A DNA stretch of 64,000 nucleotides from Lentihominibacter butyricus (GTDB lineage: Bacteria > Bacillota > Clostridia > Peptostreptococcales > Anaerovoracaceae), in the NCBI RefSeq assembly GCF_025567305.1, contig NZ_JAOQJP010000002.1, positions 62,001 to 126,000 on the forward strand. Direction: 5' to 3'. This document shows, piece after piece, positions 1-7,827 of the stretch. Position numbers and translations under genes: made by a program. The number at the start of each line of letters is the position of its first letter. Positions within the stretch are counted from its first letter, which is position 1. The notes below the pieces were generated by a model, which worked only from the letters and a program-made list of their open reading frames with translations, searched no databases and was not told the origin of the DNA.

Positions 1-173
1 CCCACTTTGTATTCCAGGCCCACTTTGAGTGTGCCTGACTGGATCTTGTTCACACCTGTACTTGCAGTGTCTGTGAACCATGCGAATGTCGTTCCGATCA
101 GCAGCACTATGCATAAGACTAATGCAAGGAGGCTACCGTGAAGCGCTTTTTTAGTCTTTGTACTTTCGTTCAT
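1..173 (-). CDS. TasA/camelysin-like surface protein, N-terminal part (cut by window edge)
   Basis: Only the first 57 codons are inside the window. They start with MNESTKTKKAL, followed by a hydrophobic stretch and the motif FAWFTDTASTGVNKIQ, which is nearly identical to the starts of the three genes to its right. This N-terminus is the SipW-type signal peptide and first beta strand of TasA/camelysin-like secreted fibre proteins. The ATG at 171-173 has a GGAG-containing purine-rich stretch just upstream, as in the paralogues. It is the last visible member of a leftward tandem array, so its C-terminal half (the variable part in the others) is unknown. Small differences from the paralogues (LHGSLLALV) show it is a separate copy. 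Confidence 0.85.
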   Translation of the reverse strand, partial: MNESTKTKKALHGSLLALVLCIVLLIGTTFAWFTDTASTGVNKIQSGTLKVGLEYKV

Positions 174-179
174 TGCTCC

Positions 180-365
180 ATTTCCTCTCTGATTCTTACT
201 TGTAAATCAATTTGACATATCTAAAATCCGACAATACCGTTTTCCTATTCGGAAAGTAAAGGGCACCGTATCGGTCTGCTCTGTCACGCGATAGCATGTC
301 CTTTACTTTCCGCTCACCAGCCGGTGAGCGGAAGATTTAAATAAATAATATTTAAATATCAATAA
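180..365 (-). repeat. Intergenic two-stem module, copy 1
   Basis: Arms CGGAAAGTAAAGG (250-262) and CCTTTACTTTCCG (300-312) can form a 13-bp stem. The palindrome 308-333 (TTCCGCTCACC / GGTGAGCGGAA) overlaps the second arm by five bases, so the two stems partly compete. The same arrangement occurs after the next two genes of the array. No U-run follows either stem on the transcribed strand, so a simple intrinsic terminator is unlikely. RNA processing, stabilisation or attenuation is inferred. Confidence 0.75.
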
Positions 366-1592
366 TTAGTTGGCTTTTACTACTGTGTAGTAAGTATCTT
401 CACCTTTTGCTTCTTTAACTACTTTGTAACCATCTGCTACGAAGTTAGTCCCAGCTCCTTCCGCAGAGTTATTGGAAGGGTCGAAGTTAATGAATGTACC
501 ACCCTTTATGATAACTTTTGCAGTTCCATTTTTGTAAGCGGCGTCAACGCAGTTGATCAGGAAATTGTATCCATACGGATCACCAAACGGCTCACATGCA
601 AATGTCCCGCCATTGATTGTCAGCGTACCTTCCTGTACCTGAACTGCAGTGCCACCGCCGTAATAGTATCCATTATTGATAATCAGGTTAGCACCATTGC
701 GAACGTTGATTCCGTATCCACCATTCACACCTGTGTCTATACCACCGTTTTTAGTTGCATTAATCGTAGTATCTGCATCAACAATCAATGCGCAGAAATT
801 TTTGCCGTTATTTCCCATGTTATCCGGGCTGATGATTTTTGCATCCAGATTCAGTGTCGTCGGGTTCGAAATGATTATACGAGCATCTGCAGTATCTTCA
901 CTATTATTAGTCTTGATATCCTTTGTTACAGAAACAGTACCACCATTACTCAGTGATTCTTTCAGCTCAGCAACTGACTTCACTGGATAAGTCGCACTCT
1001 TATCATATGTATTGTTGAAGCTGTCATTCTCTACTGTATCCTGCGTTGCGTAAACAGTAATGCTGATACCTTCGATGGACAGTCCCTGATATTCATTCCC
1101 TGCGGATTCCTGCATATGTCCCTGAATAGTCATCGCAGCTGATTCTGCTTTAGCAGTCAGTGATTTTTCAGCATCTAATTCGCCACCATCAATAGTCCAG
1201 TTAATAACTTCGTTCAGCTTCTTATCGCCCTCGATACCTGTCACTTCCAGTTTGTACTTCAGCGCCAGGTTACCGTTATTCACAACTTTAATCTTCGGTA
1301 GTTTATAAGTACATCCCGGTTCCCAAAGGATATCTGCATTTTCGACTAAACTTCCATTTGCTTGTTTCTGTAAAAACTTCAGCGTCTGTCCTTCTGCATC
1401 ATTCCAAGTAGTTCCATCATCTGTCGAATACAGTAACTGCACATCCAGATTTCCCGCCTGGATTTTGTTCACACCTGTGCTTGCAGTGTCCGTGAACCAT
1501 GCGAATGTCGTTCCGATCAGCAGTACTATGCATAAGAATAACGCAAAGAGACTGCCTCGCAACGCTTTTTTAGTCTTTGTGCTTTCGTTCAT
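366..1592 (-). CDS. TasA/camelysin-like fibre protein with beta-helix-like C-terminal half (type A)
   Basis: This 408-residue protein is probably exported and cleaved by the SipW-type peptidase encoded at 4550-5863. Residues 1-35 form a SipW-type signal (hydrophobic core, then FAWFTDTAST). Residues about 40-200 resemble the TasA/camelysin fold, with the hallmark LWEPG and NNGNLALKY motifs and a closing DSFNNTYD. Residues about 205-390 contain short repeats such as TINGGTF and VIIKGGTF that suggest a right-handed beta-helix. The C-terminus (DTYYTVVKAN) is shared with the next gene. The ATG at 1590-1592 follows an AGGAAATGGAGC ribosome site. It belongs to a leftward tandem array. Fibre formation is inferred from the family. 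The ligand or role of the helix half is unknown. Confidence 0.85.
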   Translation of the reverse strand: MNESTKTKKALRGSLFALFLCIVLLIGTTFAWFTDTASTGVNKIQAGNLDVQLLYSTDDGTTWNDAEGQTLKFLQKQANGSLVENADILWEPGCTYKLPKIKVVNNGNLALKYKLEVTGIEGDKKLNEVINWTIDGGELDAEKSLTAKAESAAMTIQGHMQESAGNEYQGLSIEGISITVYATQDTVENDSFNNTYDKSATYPVKSVAELKESLSNGGTVSVTKDIKTNNSEDTADARIIISNPTTLNLDAKIISPDNMGNNGKNFCALIVDADTTINATKNGGIDTGVNGGYGINVRNGANLIINNGYYYGGGTAVQVQEGTLTINGGTFACEPFGDPYGYNFLINCVDAAYKNGTAKVIIKGGTFINFDPSNNSAEGAGTNFVADGYKVVKEAKGEDTYYTVVKAN

Positions 1593-1670
1593 TGCTCCAT
1601 TTCCTTTCTGCTTCTCAATGATTGAATTAATATGATCGCTCCAAATCCCATTACTGCCTTAATTCCAATT

Positions 1671-1751
1671 CGGAAAGTAAAGAGCACTGTATCACATATC
1701 ATATGCATCAATAGAATGCCCTTTACTTTCCGCTCACCGGACGGTGAGCGG
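1671..1751 (-). repeat. Intergenic two-stem module, copy 2
   Basis: Arms CGGAAAGTAAAG (1671-1682) and CTTTACTTTCCG (1721-1732), then the palindrome CCGCTCACCGG / CGGTGAGCGG at 1730-1751. Most of the 1600-1760 spacer is nearly identical to that at 3010-3175, so the whole gene-plus-spacer unit looks duplicated. Confidence 0.8.
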
Positions 1752-1785
1752 AAGATTTAAATAAATAGTACTTAAATCTCAATAA

Positions 1786-3009
1786 CTAGTTGGCTTTTAC
1801 TACTGTGTAGTAAGTGTCATTGCCCTTTACTTCAGATTTTACTGTGTAGCCAGATGCCAAGAAGTTAGTATCTTTACCTTCTGCCTGACAGTCTGCCGGG
1901 TTAAAGTTGATGAAAGTACCGCCCTTAACTATGATCTTGGCAGTTCCATTAGCGCGGTTTGCATCATAACAGTTCAATACGAATTCATCTGCCTTGGCTG
2001 CATCTGGGTATTTCTGCTGTACGGAGTATGTACCGCCTTCAATGATTGCAGTTCCTTCATAAACATATACAGCATGAATATTTCCTACAAATGTACCATT
2101 TTTGATAACTACAGTACTTCCGTCCTGTACATCTACAGCATAGCAGTCGTTAGCCTTTGCCTTGAATGTACCGTTACCGTCGATTGTCAGACTCGAGCCA
2201 TTCTGTGCAGAAACCAGCGACCAGTTGTTTGGGGCTACATCCCAAATATCACTAGTATTAGCAATCGTTTTGCCATTCATATTGAGTGTAATGTCTTTCT
2301 TTTCAGCGATTAAAGTTCTCTCCGGAGCAACACTTTCGTTTACATTGATCACCGATCCAGCTTTTTTCATAGCATCACTGATTGCGGCTACACTATTTGC
2401 GTCTACACGAGCGTCTTTATCATACTGATTATTGAAGCTGTCGCTTTCTACCGTATCCTGCGTTGCATATACAGTAATGCTGATACCATCAATCGACAGG
2501 CCCTGATATTCATTACCTGCGGATTCCTGCATATGTCCCTGAATAGTCATCGCATTCGAAGGTTGTCCAGCGGTCAAACTGTCATCAAAATCTGTCAATG
2601 CTTTACCATCAATAGTCCAGTCAATGACTTCATTCAGCTTCTGATCACCTTCTACTCCAGTTACCTTCATGGTGTACTTCAGCGCCAGGTTGCCGTTATT
2701 CACAACTTTAATCTGCGGCAGTTTGTAGGTACATCCCGGTTCCCAAAGGATGTTTTCACCTTCAGCTACAGTTTCATCTGCCTGCTTCTGTAAAAATTTC
2801 AGCGTCTTTCCTTCCGCATTATTCCAGGTAGTTCCATCTGTCGAATACAGTAACTGCACATCCAAGTTCCCTGACTGGATCTTGTTCACGCCTGTGCTTG
2901 CAGTGTCTGTGAACCATGCGAATGTCGTTCCTATCAGCAGCACGATGCATAAGAATAATGCAAAGAGGCTGCCGCGGAGCGCTTTTTTAGTTTTTGTACT
3001 CTCGTTCAT
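1786..3009 (-). CDS. TasA/camelysin-like fibre protein with beta-helix-like C-terminal half (type A)
   Basis: A 407-residue paralogue of the protein at 366-1592. The first 200 residues (signal, TasA-like domain with LWEPG, NNGNLALKY and the stretch HMQESAGNEYQGLS) are almost the same. The region about 205-330 (MNGKTIANTS, TIDGNGTFKAK, VVIKNGTFVG, AIIEGGTYSV) differs. The last 40 residues (FINFNPADCQAEG, DTYYTVVKAN) converge again. Two conserved ends around a variable middle are what gene conversion or modular exchange between array members would leave, which is inference. The start ATG at 3007-3009 has the same purine-rich upstream sequence as its neighbours. It is probably co-transcribed with them and a substrate of the SipW-like peptidase upstream. 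Confidence 0.85.
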   Translation of the reverse strand: MNESTKTKKALRGSLFALFLCIVLLIGTTFAWFTDTASTGVNKIQSGNLDVQLLYSTDGTTWNNAEGKTLKFLQKQADETVAEGENILWEPGCTYKLPQIKVVNNGNLALKYTMKVTGVEGDQKLNEVIDWTIDGKALTDFDDSLTAGQPSNAMTIQGHMQESAGNEYQGLSIDGISITVYATQDTVESDSFNNQYDKDARVDANSVAAISDAMKKAGSVINVNESVAPERTLIAEKKDITLNMNGKTIANTSDIWDVAPNNWSLVSAQNGSSLTIDGNGTFKAKANDCYAVDVQDGSTVVIKNGTFVGNIHAVYVYEGTAIIEGGTYSVQQKYPDAAKADEFVLNCYDANRANGTAKIIVKGGTFINFNPADCQAEGKDTNFLASGYTVKSEVKGNDTYYTVVKAN

Positions 3010-3087
3010 TGCTCCATTTCCTTTCTGCTTTTCAATGATTGAATTAATATGATCGCTCCAAATCCCATTACTGCCTTAATTCCAATT

Positions 3088-3168
3088 CGGAAAGTAAAGA
3101 GCATTGTATCACATATCATATGCATCAATAGAATGCCCTTTACTTTCCGCTCACTTGCCAGTGAGCGG
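3088..3168 (-). repeat. Intergenic two-stem module, copy 3
   Basis: Arms CGGAAAGTAAAG (3088-3099) and CTTTACTTTCCG (3138-3149), plus the hairpin CCGCTCACT / AGTGAGCGG at 3147-3168. The loop has changed from copies 1 and 2 but the stem is kept (TTGCC in the loop, with compensating C/T and A/G changes in the stem), which points to selection for the structure. Confidence 0.8.
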
Positions 3169-3197
3169 AAATACATAAAGCTTATATTGCTTCGCTT

Positions 3198-4370
3198 TTA
3201 TTTGCTGACAACATACCAGTCGCCATCCTGGGTTACTTTACATCCGGCTCCAAGGAATACTTCATTTGGTCCCATCGCAGGATTGGATGGATCGTATTTG
3301 TAGAATCTACCACCGTTAACGATGATTTTCGCTTTTCCTCTGTCTGTGTCCTTAACATTAAGGGTATTATCCGGTGTAACCGCCTTAAAGGTTCCACCAT
3401 TGATTTCAATCGTCGATTTATCCGTTGCATAAATCAAATCGCATATTGGATCATCTTTCGGAACTCCTACCTGACGGAAGTCTCCTCCATTGATGATAAC
3501 CCTACTGGTTCCACCAGCTTCAACAGCCATGGCACCGCCATTATTGTACACGGCATATACGTCAGCATTAATGGTAAACTGAGCACTTCCCTCAGCCTGA
3601 ACTGCACCAAAGCCGCCATTTGCCTGAATTTTTCCAGTAATGTTATGCTGTCCAGAACTGTAACTTACTGTTGAAAGAGTCGTTGCAGCGTTTTCATCAT
3701 ATGTATTATTGAAGCTATCAGATTCCACAGTTGCCTGAGTTGCATTTACAACCAGTCCCAGTCCTTTCAGTGAAGGCTTACGCCAAGACTGAACATTGTT
3801 CGCTTCATTACCAACTGTAGTCGGCATATAGAGAACAACCGCAGTTGGTGCACTCTTTTCGCCAGCCTTCAGAACAGTCCAATCTTTACTGATCGGAGTT
3901 TCTTTTGCTATTGTCTTCTCTGTATCAGCGATTGCTGCAATCGCTGCTTCGCGGTTTGCAAAAGCAGTATCCGTCTGCGCTGTACCAATCTTCAGATACT
4001 TGTCGATGTAGAAGAAATCACCAGCAGCATTTTTTCCTCTTTCCATATCATAAGAGTTTGTAGCTATATTGTATTTCAGTGCCAGATTTCCAGCATTCTT
4101 CACACGGAGATATACAACCTCTGTGTGCCCCGGTTCCCAAAGAGTGTCGTCATTAAACATCTGAGTATTCTGGTTTGCAGTCTTCCAAGTGCTGCAATCT
4201 GTACTGTATTCCAGCTCTACATCCAAGTTACCCGCCTGGATCTTGTTCACGCCTGTGCTTGCGGTGTCTGTGAACCATGCGAATGTTGTTCCGATCAGCA
4301 GCACGATGCATAAGAATAATGCAAGGAGACTGCCGCGGAGCGCTTTTTTCGTTTTTGTGCTCTCGTTCAT
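3198..4370 (-). CDS. TasA/camelysin-like fibre protein with beta-helix-like C-terminal half (type B)
   Basis: 390 residues from the ATG at 4368-4370, which has AGAAAGGAAAAG upstream. An in-frame extension to 4484 has no ribosome site and no family similarity, so it is not used. The signal peptide and FAWFTDTASTGVNKIQ motif match the other array members. The TasA-like domain (LWEPGHTEVVYLRVKNAGNLALKY) and the sentence-like motif SVGNEA/TVGNEANNVQ followed by DSFNNTYD end near residue 225. The C-terminal half has beta-helix-like repeats (RVIINGGDF, TIEINGGTF, KIIVNGGRF) and ends QDGDWYVVSK. This tail is shared with the separate gene at 12605-13771, which defines a second subtype. It is the first of the four tandem members after the peptidase gene. 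Confidence 0.85.
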   Translation of the reverse strand: MNESTKTKKALRGSLLALFLCIVLLIGTTFAWFTDTASTGVNKIQAGNLDVELEYSTDCSTWKTANQNTQMFNDDTLWEPGHTEVVYLRVKNAGNLALKYNIATNSYDMERGKNAAGDFFYIDKYLKIGTAQTDTAFANREAAIAAIADTEKTIAKETPISKDWTVLKAGEKSAPTAVVLYMPTTVGNEANNVQSWRKPSLKGLGLVVNATQATVESDSFNNTYDENAATTLSTVSYSSGQHNITGKIQANGGFGAVQAEGSAQFTINADVYAVYNNGGAMAVEAGGTSRVIINGGDFRQVGVPKDDPICDLIYATDKSTIEINGGTFKAVTPDNTLNVKDTDRGKAKIIVNGGRFYKYDPSNPAMGPNEVFLGAGCKVTQDGDWYVVSK

Positions 4371-4405
4371 ACTTTTCTTTTCCTTTCTCAAAACGGCCTT
4401 TATTA

Positions 4406-4414
4406 CCCCCCCCC
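4406..4414 (-). promoter_or_regulatory. Nine-base poly(G) tract upstream of the camelysin-like array
   Basis: Nine consecutive C on the + strand, read as G9 on the gene strand, 35 bases before the ATG at 4370. Equivalent nine-base tracts lie upstream of two other surface genes (7405-7413 with one C interruption, and 21696-21704). Homopolymeric tracts of this kind are prone to length change. A regulatory role is inferred. Confidence 0.55.
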
Positions 4415-4549
4415 TGTACAAAATTCTATACATTACTATATGCAGGAGAGGTGGGATAATCCGGCAAAGCTCCACTGCGAACAAACGCTGACCTGTATTA
4501 TCGGATCATTCCCTGTTATTTCATATAAAGCATTGCGCTTTTATATATC

Positions 4550-5863
4550 TTATTTATCCTGATCGTCAGGCTGATCACCGACGATCGACCTGATGTCGAA
4601 GCTGCTGCGCTGCGCAGTATGTGCCGCCTGCGGTCTGGCCTGCTGAGTACGCGGTGCAGTGTTCTGTGCCGTGCGGGTCTGCTGATATCGCTGACTCATG
4701 TCCTGCTGCGGCATCTGACTGTGGCGTGAAGGCTGTGTATACTGCACGTCTGACTGCGTCGGACGCGCTGCCTGTGCCCGTCGAGCAGCCTGCTGTGTGT
4801 ACTGTGGAGTTGCCTGTGCCTGCGGCTGTGCCGGTGCTTGTGCCGGTCGAGCCTGCGGCTGCATCTGCTGAGACTGCTGAGCGTATGTTCTGCTCTGCTG
4901 GCTCATCTGAACCTGCGGATCTGCAGTACGCTGCGGCTTTGCATTAGAAGGCTCTGCCTGGACTCTCGGCTGAACCGGAGTCTGAGGCTGCACCGTATGC
5001 TGCATATTTGCATCATGCTGGACGCCTTGCGGAGCGGAAGCCTGCGGATTTGCATAAGTCCTGGTCTCCGGCTGATGGTTCTGCTGAGTGCCTTGCTGAA
5101 CGCCCGGCTGAGGCTGGGCTGCCTGCTGCGGCATCTGCGGCTGAGCCTGCTGTTGCTGCTGTATGTACTGCTGCATCAGTTCCGGCGATACCGTGCCGCC
5201 GTTCTGGCCCATCTGCTGCTGCATGCGCATCAGCTGTGCCATCATTTCCTGTGATTTCAGGCGCTCCTCCTCGAGCTCTTTCTTTTCCTTCTGTATCTCT
5301 TCCACCTGTTCTTTCTTGTACTTGCGGAAAAGCTTGATGCTGTTTCGCGCCTGTACGAGTATCAGTATGAAGAATGGTGTGAATATGCAGATAAAGTATC
5401 CGGGAACGGTCTTCAGGAACTGGAAGAATGTTCCGACGTTCGGTATGTGACCTTTGTATTTACCGATGACCAGATTGTATGTAACGATGCCCTGGTCGTT
5501 CGAATCGGTGGTGGTTCCGTATGTCACGAAGCCGGGGTTGCCGTCTTCGTCGGTGGTCACTTCGCGTATCTTATGTGTCACGATCTCGCCGTAGTTGGCT
5601 TCGTCCGGCGACTGGAACGAGATGATGTCGCCTTCCTTGAGTGTGCTCGGGTCGGTCTGTTTGATGATTACCAGGTCGCCTGCATCGAAGTCTGTCGCTT
5701 TCATGGAGTCGGACAGTACGATGAATACGCTGTAGCCGAACACGCTGCGGTCCGCGCGGTCGAATGTCGTGACGGAAATGATCGTGAATGCCATCATTCC
5801 CACTGAGAACACGACGATCATCCACACGATCACTTTTTTGATGATGTTCCAAGTTTTTTTCAT
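4550..5863 (-). CDS. sipW: SipW-type signal peptidase I with long Gln/Ala/Pro-rich tail
   Basis: A 437-residue membrane protease predicted to cleave the TasA/camelysin-like pre-proteins around it. Residues 10-35 form the N-terminal membrane helix. The catalytic serine is Ser53 in SDSM, and the partner is His97 in THKIRE, the Ser/His arrangement of SipW/ER-type peptidases rather than Ser/Lys. A second hydrophobic helix spans about 150-172. Residues about 178-215 are a charged coiled coil (KKEQVEEIQKEKKELEEE), and 215-425 are a low-complexity region rich in Gln, Ala, Pro and Arg. Family members usually end soon after the second helix, so this tail is unusual. It lies 87 bases after the double TasA gene and before the fibre array, which fits one operon. 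Confidence 0.9.
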   Translation of the reverse strand: MKKTWNIIKKVIVWMIVVFSVGMMAFTIISVTTFDRADRSVFGYSVFIVLSDSMKATDFDAGDLVIIKQTDPSTLKEGDIISFQSPDEANYGEIVTHKIREVTTDEDGNPGFVTYGTTTDSNDQGIVTYNLVIGKYKGHIPNVGTFFQFLKTVPGYFICIFTPFFILILVQARNSIKLFRKYKKEQVEEIQKEKKELEEERLKSQEMMAQLMRMQQQMGQNGGTVSPELMQQYIQQQQQAQPQMPQQAAQPQPGVQQGTQQNHQPETRTYANPQASAPQGVQHDANMQHTVQPQTPVQPRVQAEPSNAKPQRTADPQVQMSQQSRTYAQQSQQMQPQARPAQAPAQPQAQATPQYTQQAARRAQAARPTQSDVQYTQPSRHSQMPQQDMSQRYQQTRTAQNTAPRTQQARPQAAHTAQRSSFDIRSIVGDQPDDQDK

Positions 5864-5904
5864 TTAATCAGTTCTCCTTAACCGGTCTGTCGACTTGTCC
5901 AAGC

Positions 5905-5960
5905 CGATTTATTCAAGTCGCTTTATTTGAGTCGCTTTATTCGAGTCGATTTATTCGAAA
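5905..5960. repeat. 14-bp minisatellite, four copies, overlapping a stop codon
   Basis: Units at 5905-5918, 5919-5932, 5933-5946 and 5947-5960 follow the pattern CG(A/C)TTTATT(C/T)(A/G)AGT. The last unit includes the stop codon of the gene ending at 5951. The repeats fill the gap before the peptidase gene, so copy-number change would alter spacing between the two genes. Confidence 0.8.
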
Positions 5961-7297
5961 GCGTGCCCCGGATTGTTGCGCACCTGTGTAGCTGTTGCGC
6001 TCATCCTGAACGACAGGTTTTTGTCCTGCGCTTCGTTGCCTCTTTCTTTAGGGAAGTAAAACAGTATCGTCAGGTTTTTGCTCTCACCTGCGGTGATGAT
6101 GTCATCGCTGACTGCGGCCGAGCCTCTGGTGAGTTCGTCTGCCGTGCCCTGATACAGGACTTTACCGCTCTCGTCGTCGGTTATCGTCAGCTGGAGCACA
6201 TCTGCAAGGTCGCCTGCGACGTCTTCCATATATACTTTATAATAGGCGTCTATCGAGCCTTCGTTTTTGATGAAGAAATGCTTCTGGACTCTCATGCCGG
6301 GTTCGAACAGGTACTCGTTTTCCCGGATCACCGGTTCACCGTCATTGAGGTTGATCCTGACGATGCCGGTCTCGAAGGTATTGTCCTTAACCGAAACGAT
6401 AGAGGTTATCAGCGCGAATGTGGTCACGATCAGCATCAGAGCAAGCAGTACTGCGATCAGCATGCTTCGGTGCAGCTTCTTCTGGACTGCTGCATCTGCT
6501 TCGTCGCTGTTCGGGTCGTCCTGGCTGCCATTGCTGCTCCCTCCGCTTCCACTGTTGCGGTCACGGTCTATGCGGGATTTGATCAGCAGGATGATTATAG
6601 CCAGCGCGCATGCTGCGAATACCGTCCACAGCACCAGATTCATAGTGTCGCCGGTATTTGCCGTCAGACCGCCGTCGCCTTTGTCGCCCCCACCCGGTTT
6701 GGTCGGAGTCGTAGGGGTTGTCGGCTGGCTTGGCTCTGTCGGTTCCGTATGGCCTCCGTCGTCCTTTACATACCAGTACAGGTCAGCCTTGAGCAAAGCC
6801 TGCTGATATTCATTGCCTACGCTGGTATCGAGCCAGGCATCTACCCTGTACGTAACATCCGTACTGCCGCCCGCCGAGCCTGTGATGGTCTGCGAGAACT
6901 CCACTCCGTCCAGTTCTGCAAAGGTTCCGCGGCATACAGTCTCGCCGGAAGCCTCATCAGTGACGCTGACCTGCAGGACATCGCCCAGCTTTTTCGTCTG
7001 CTCGGTGACCTCGGCCTTGAAGTAAAGTGTCAGCGGGTCGTTGTGGTGGATGCGCACCGTGAAATCCTTCGTGACTTTGTCTCCCGGCACCATATTGCTC
7101 ACATCGAAAGCCTCGTTGTCCGATGCGTGCCTTTTGTAAAGCTCAAGCGTCGGCGAATCTCCGCTTCCGGGTGCGGCCGATACGACCACAAGACCCGCGC
7201 CGCTCAGCACGAGCAGCACGCAGAGGATACAGATAATACGCCGCAATATGACCGGTGATTTTAAAGTTTTTTTATCGTTAGATTCTTTGTTTATCAT
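5951..7297 (-). CDS. Fused pair of TasA-like domains with an internal wall-sorting-like segment
   Basis: 448 residues. The first half has a signal (RRIICILCVLLVLSGAGLVVVSA, about 20-42), a TasA/camelysin-like domain (FDVSNMVPGDKV, SVGNEYQQALL) and a Thr/Pro linker. It ends in LTANTGDT, a hydrophobic helix and a basic tail (about 240-270), which is the layout of a sortase signal although LPxTG is not present. A Ser/Gly/Asp linker leads to a second unit that begins with another hydrophobic segment (MLIAVLLALMLIVTTFAL, about 298-315) and a second TasA-like domain (FETGIVRINL, YLFEPGMRVQK, KERGNEAQDK). It reads as two former SipW substrates fused in frame. It precedes the peptidase gene and may be the anchor or minor subunit of the fibre, which is inference. 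Confidence 0.75.
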   Translation of the reverse strand: MINKESNDKKTLKSPVILRRIICILCVLLVLSGAGLVVVSAAPGSGDSPTLELYKRHASDNEAFDVSNMVPGDKVTKDFTVRIHHNDPLTLYFKAEVTEQTKKLGDVLQVSVTDEASGETVCRGTFAELDGVEFSQTITGSAGGSTDVTYRVDAWLDTSVGNEYQQALLKADLYWYVKDDGGHTEPTEPSQPTTPTTPTKPGGGDKGDGGLTANTGDTMNLVLWTVFAACALAIIILLIKSRIDRDRNSGSGGSSNGSQDDPNSDEADAAVQKKLHRSMLIAVLLALMLIVTTFALITSIVSVKDNTFETGIVRINLNDGEPVIRENEYLFEPGMRVQKHFFIKNEGSIDAYYKVYMEDVAGDLADVLQLTITDDESGKVLYQGTADELTRGSAAVSDDIITAGESKNLTILFYFPKERGNEAQDKNLSFRMSATATQVRNNPGHAFE

Positions 7298-7404
7298 GGT
7301 TGTTTTCTCATTCGTTTTTTTGAAAAATCATATCAATAATTTTTTATGTGCCTTTTGTGACCTTATTCTGTTTTTTGCGACACAAAAGACACATTTATAT
7401 TACA

Positions 7405-7413
7405 CCCGCCCCC
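7405..7413 (-). promoter_or_regulatory. Nine-base G-rich tract (GGGGGCGGG) upstream of the double TasA gene
   Basis: On the gene strand it reads GGGGGCGGGT followed by GTAATATAAATG, 107 bases before the start codon at 7297. It has the same length as the pure G9 tracts at 4406-4414 and 21696-21704 and, like them, is followed by T. It may be a stabilised, interrupted version. Confidence 0.45.
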
Positions 7414-7534
7414 TGATAGTTGGCAAGTATTTTTACATACCATTAACATTTTTCCACTACTATTTTATATATATAAAACTGCACTGCTGCCCGACGTTCT
7501 CAGAAGGTCCGAAAGTTGCTGCCACAAATCGCCG

Positions 7535-7572
7535 TTACCAACATTAAGTCTGCGTACCTGTCTTGTTGGTAA
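7535..7572. repeat. TTGGTAA-type hairpin
   Basis: TTACCAACA and TGTTGGTAA are perfect 9-bp inverted arms around a 20-nt loop. Similar stems with different loops occur at 9490-9616 and 28346-28530. Confidence 0.6.
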
Positions 7573-7752
7573 TTTTATATGTAAAAGACCGGGAAGCGCG
7601 CGATTTGAGGCCTTGCATGAAAAGCCCGGGAAGCACGCGTACTGCGGCTTTGCACAGGAAACCGCAAGGGCATACTCCATGCAAGATCCGCATGTATCGG
7701 GATCCACCGGCGCACCTGCATCACGACCCCGCCCTGTGGGCTGATATTATAA

Positions 7753-7782
7753 TTGAAATCCCCTGCTTTCTGATGGTATAAT
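7753..7782 (+). promoter_or_regulatory. Sigma-A-like promoter of the NSS symporter gene
   Basis: TTGAAA (7753-7758), an 18-base spacer and TATAAT (7777-7782). The start codon follows 46 bases after the -10 box, with AGGAGG at 7812-7817. Confidence 0.75.
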
Positions 7783-7827
7783 GAAACGCAATGCACTAAT
7801 TCATGTACATCAGGAGGAAAATATCAG

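Larger units (their letters stand above)
7298..7827. other. Divergent intergenic region between fibre operon and symporter gene
   Basis: 530 bases with no convincing gene. It holds the G-rich tract 7405-7413, a hairpin with stem TTACCAACA (7535-7543) / TGTTGGTAA (7564-7572), some GC-rich sequence of unknown role at 7590-7740, and the symporter promoter at 7753-7782. Confidence 0.7.

Noticed and set aside
5927..7258. A long open frame on the + strand opposite the double TasA gene (443 codons)
   Set aside because: It lies entirely antisense to a gene with clear family motifs, has no ribosome site and a composition rich in Cys/Arg/His typical of reverse-strand readings.
7465..7796. Short frames on both strands before the symporter gene
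   Set aside because: They overlap the promoter and a hairpin, and none has a ribosome site.
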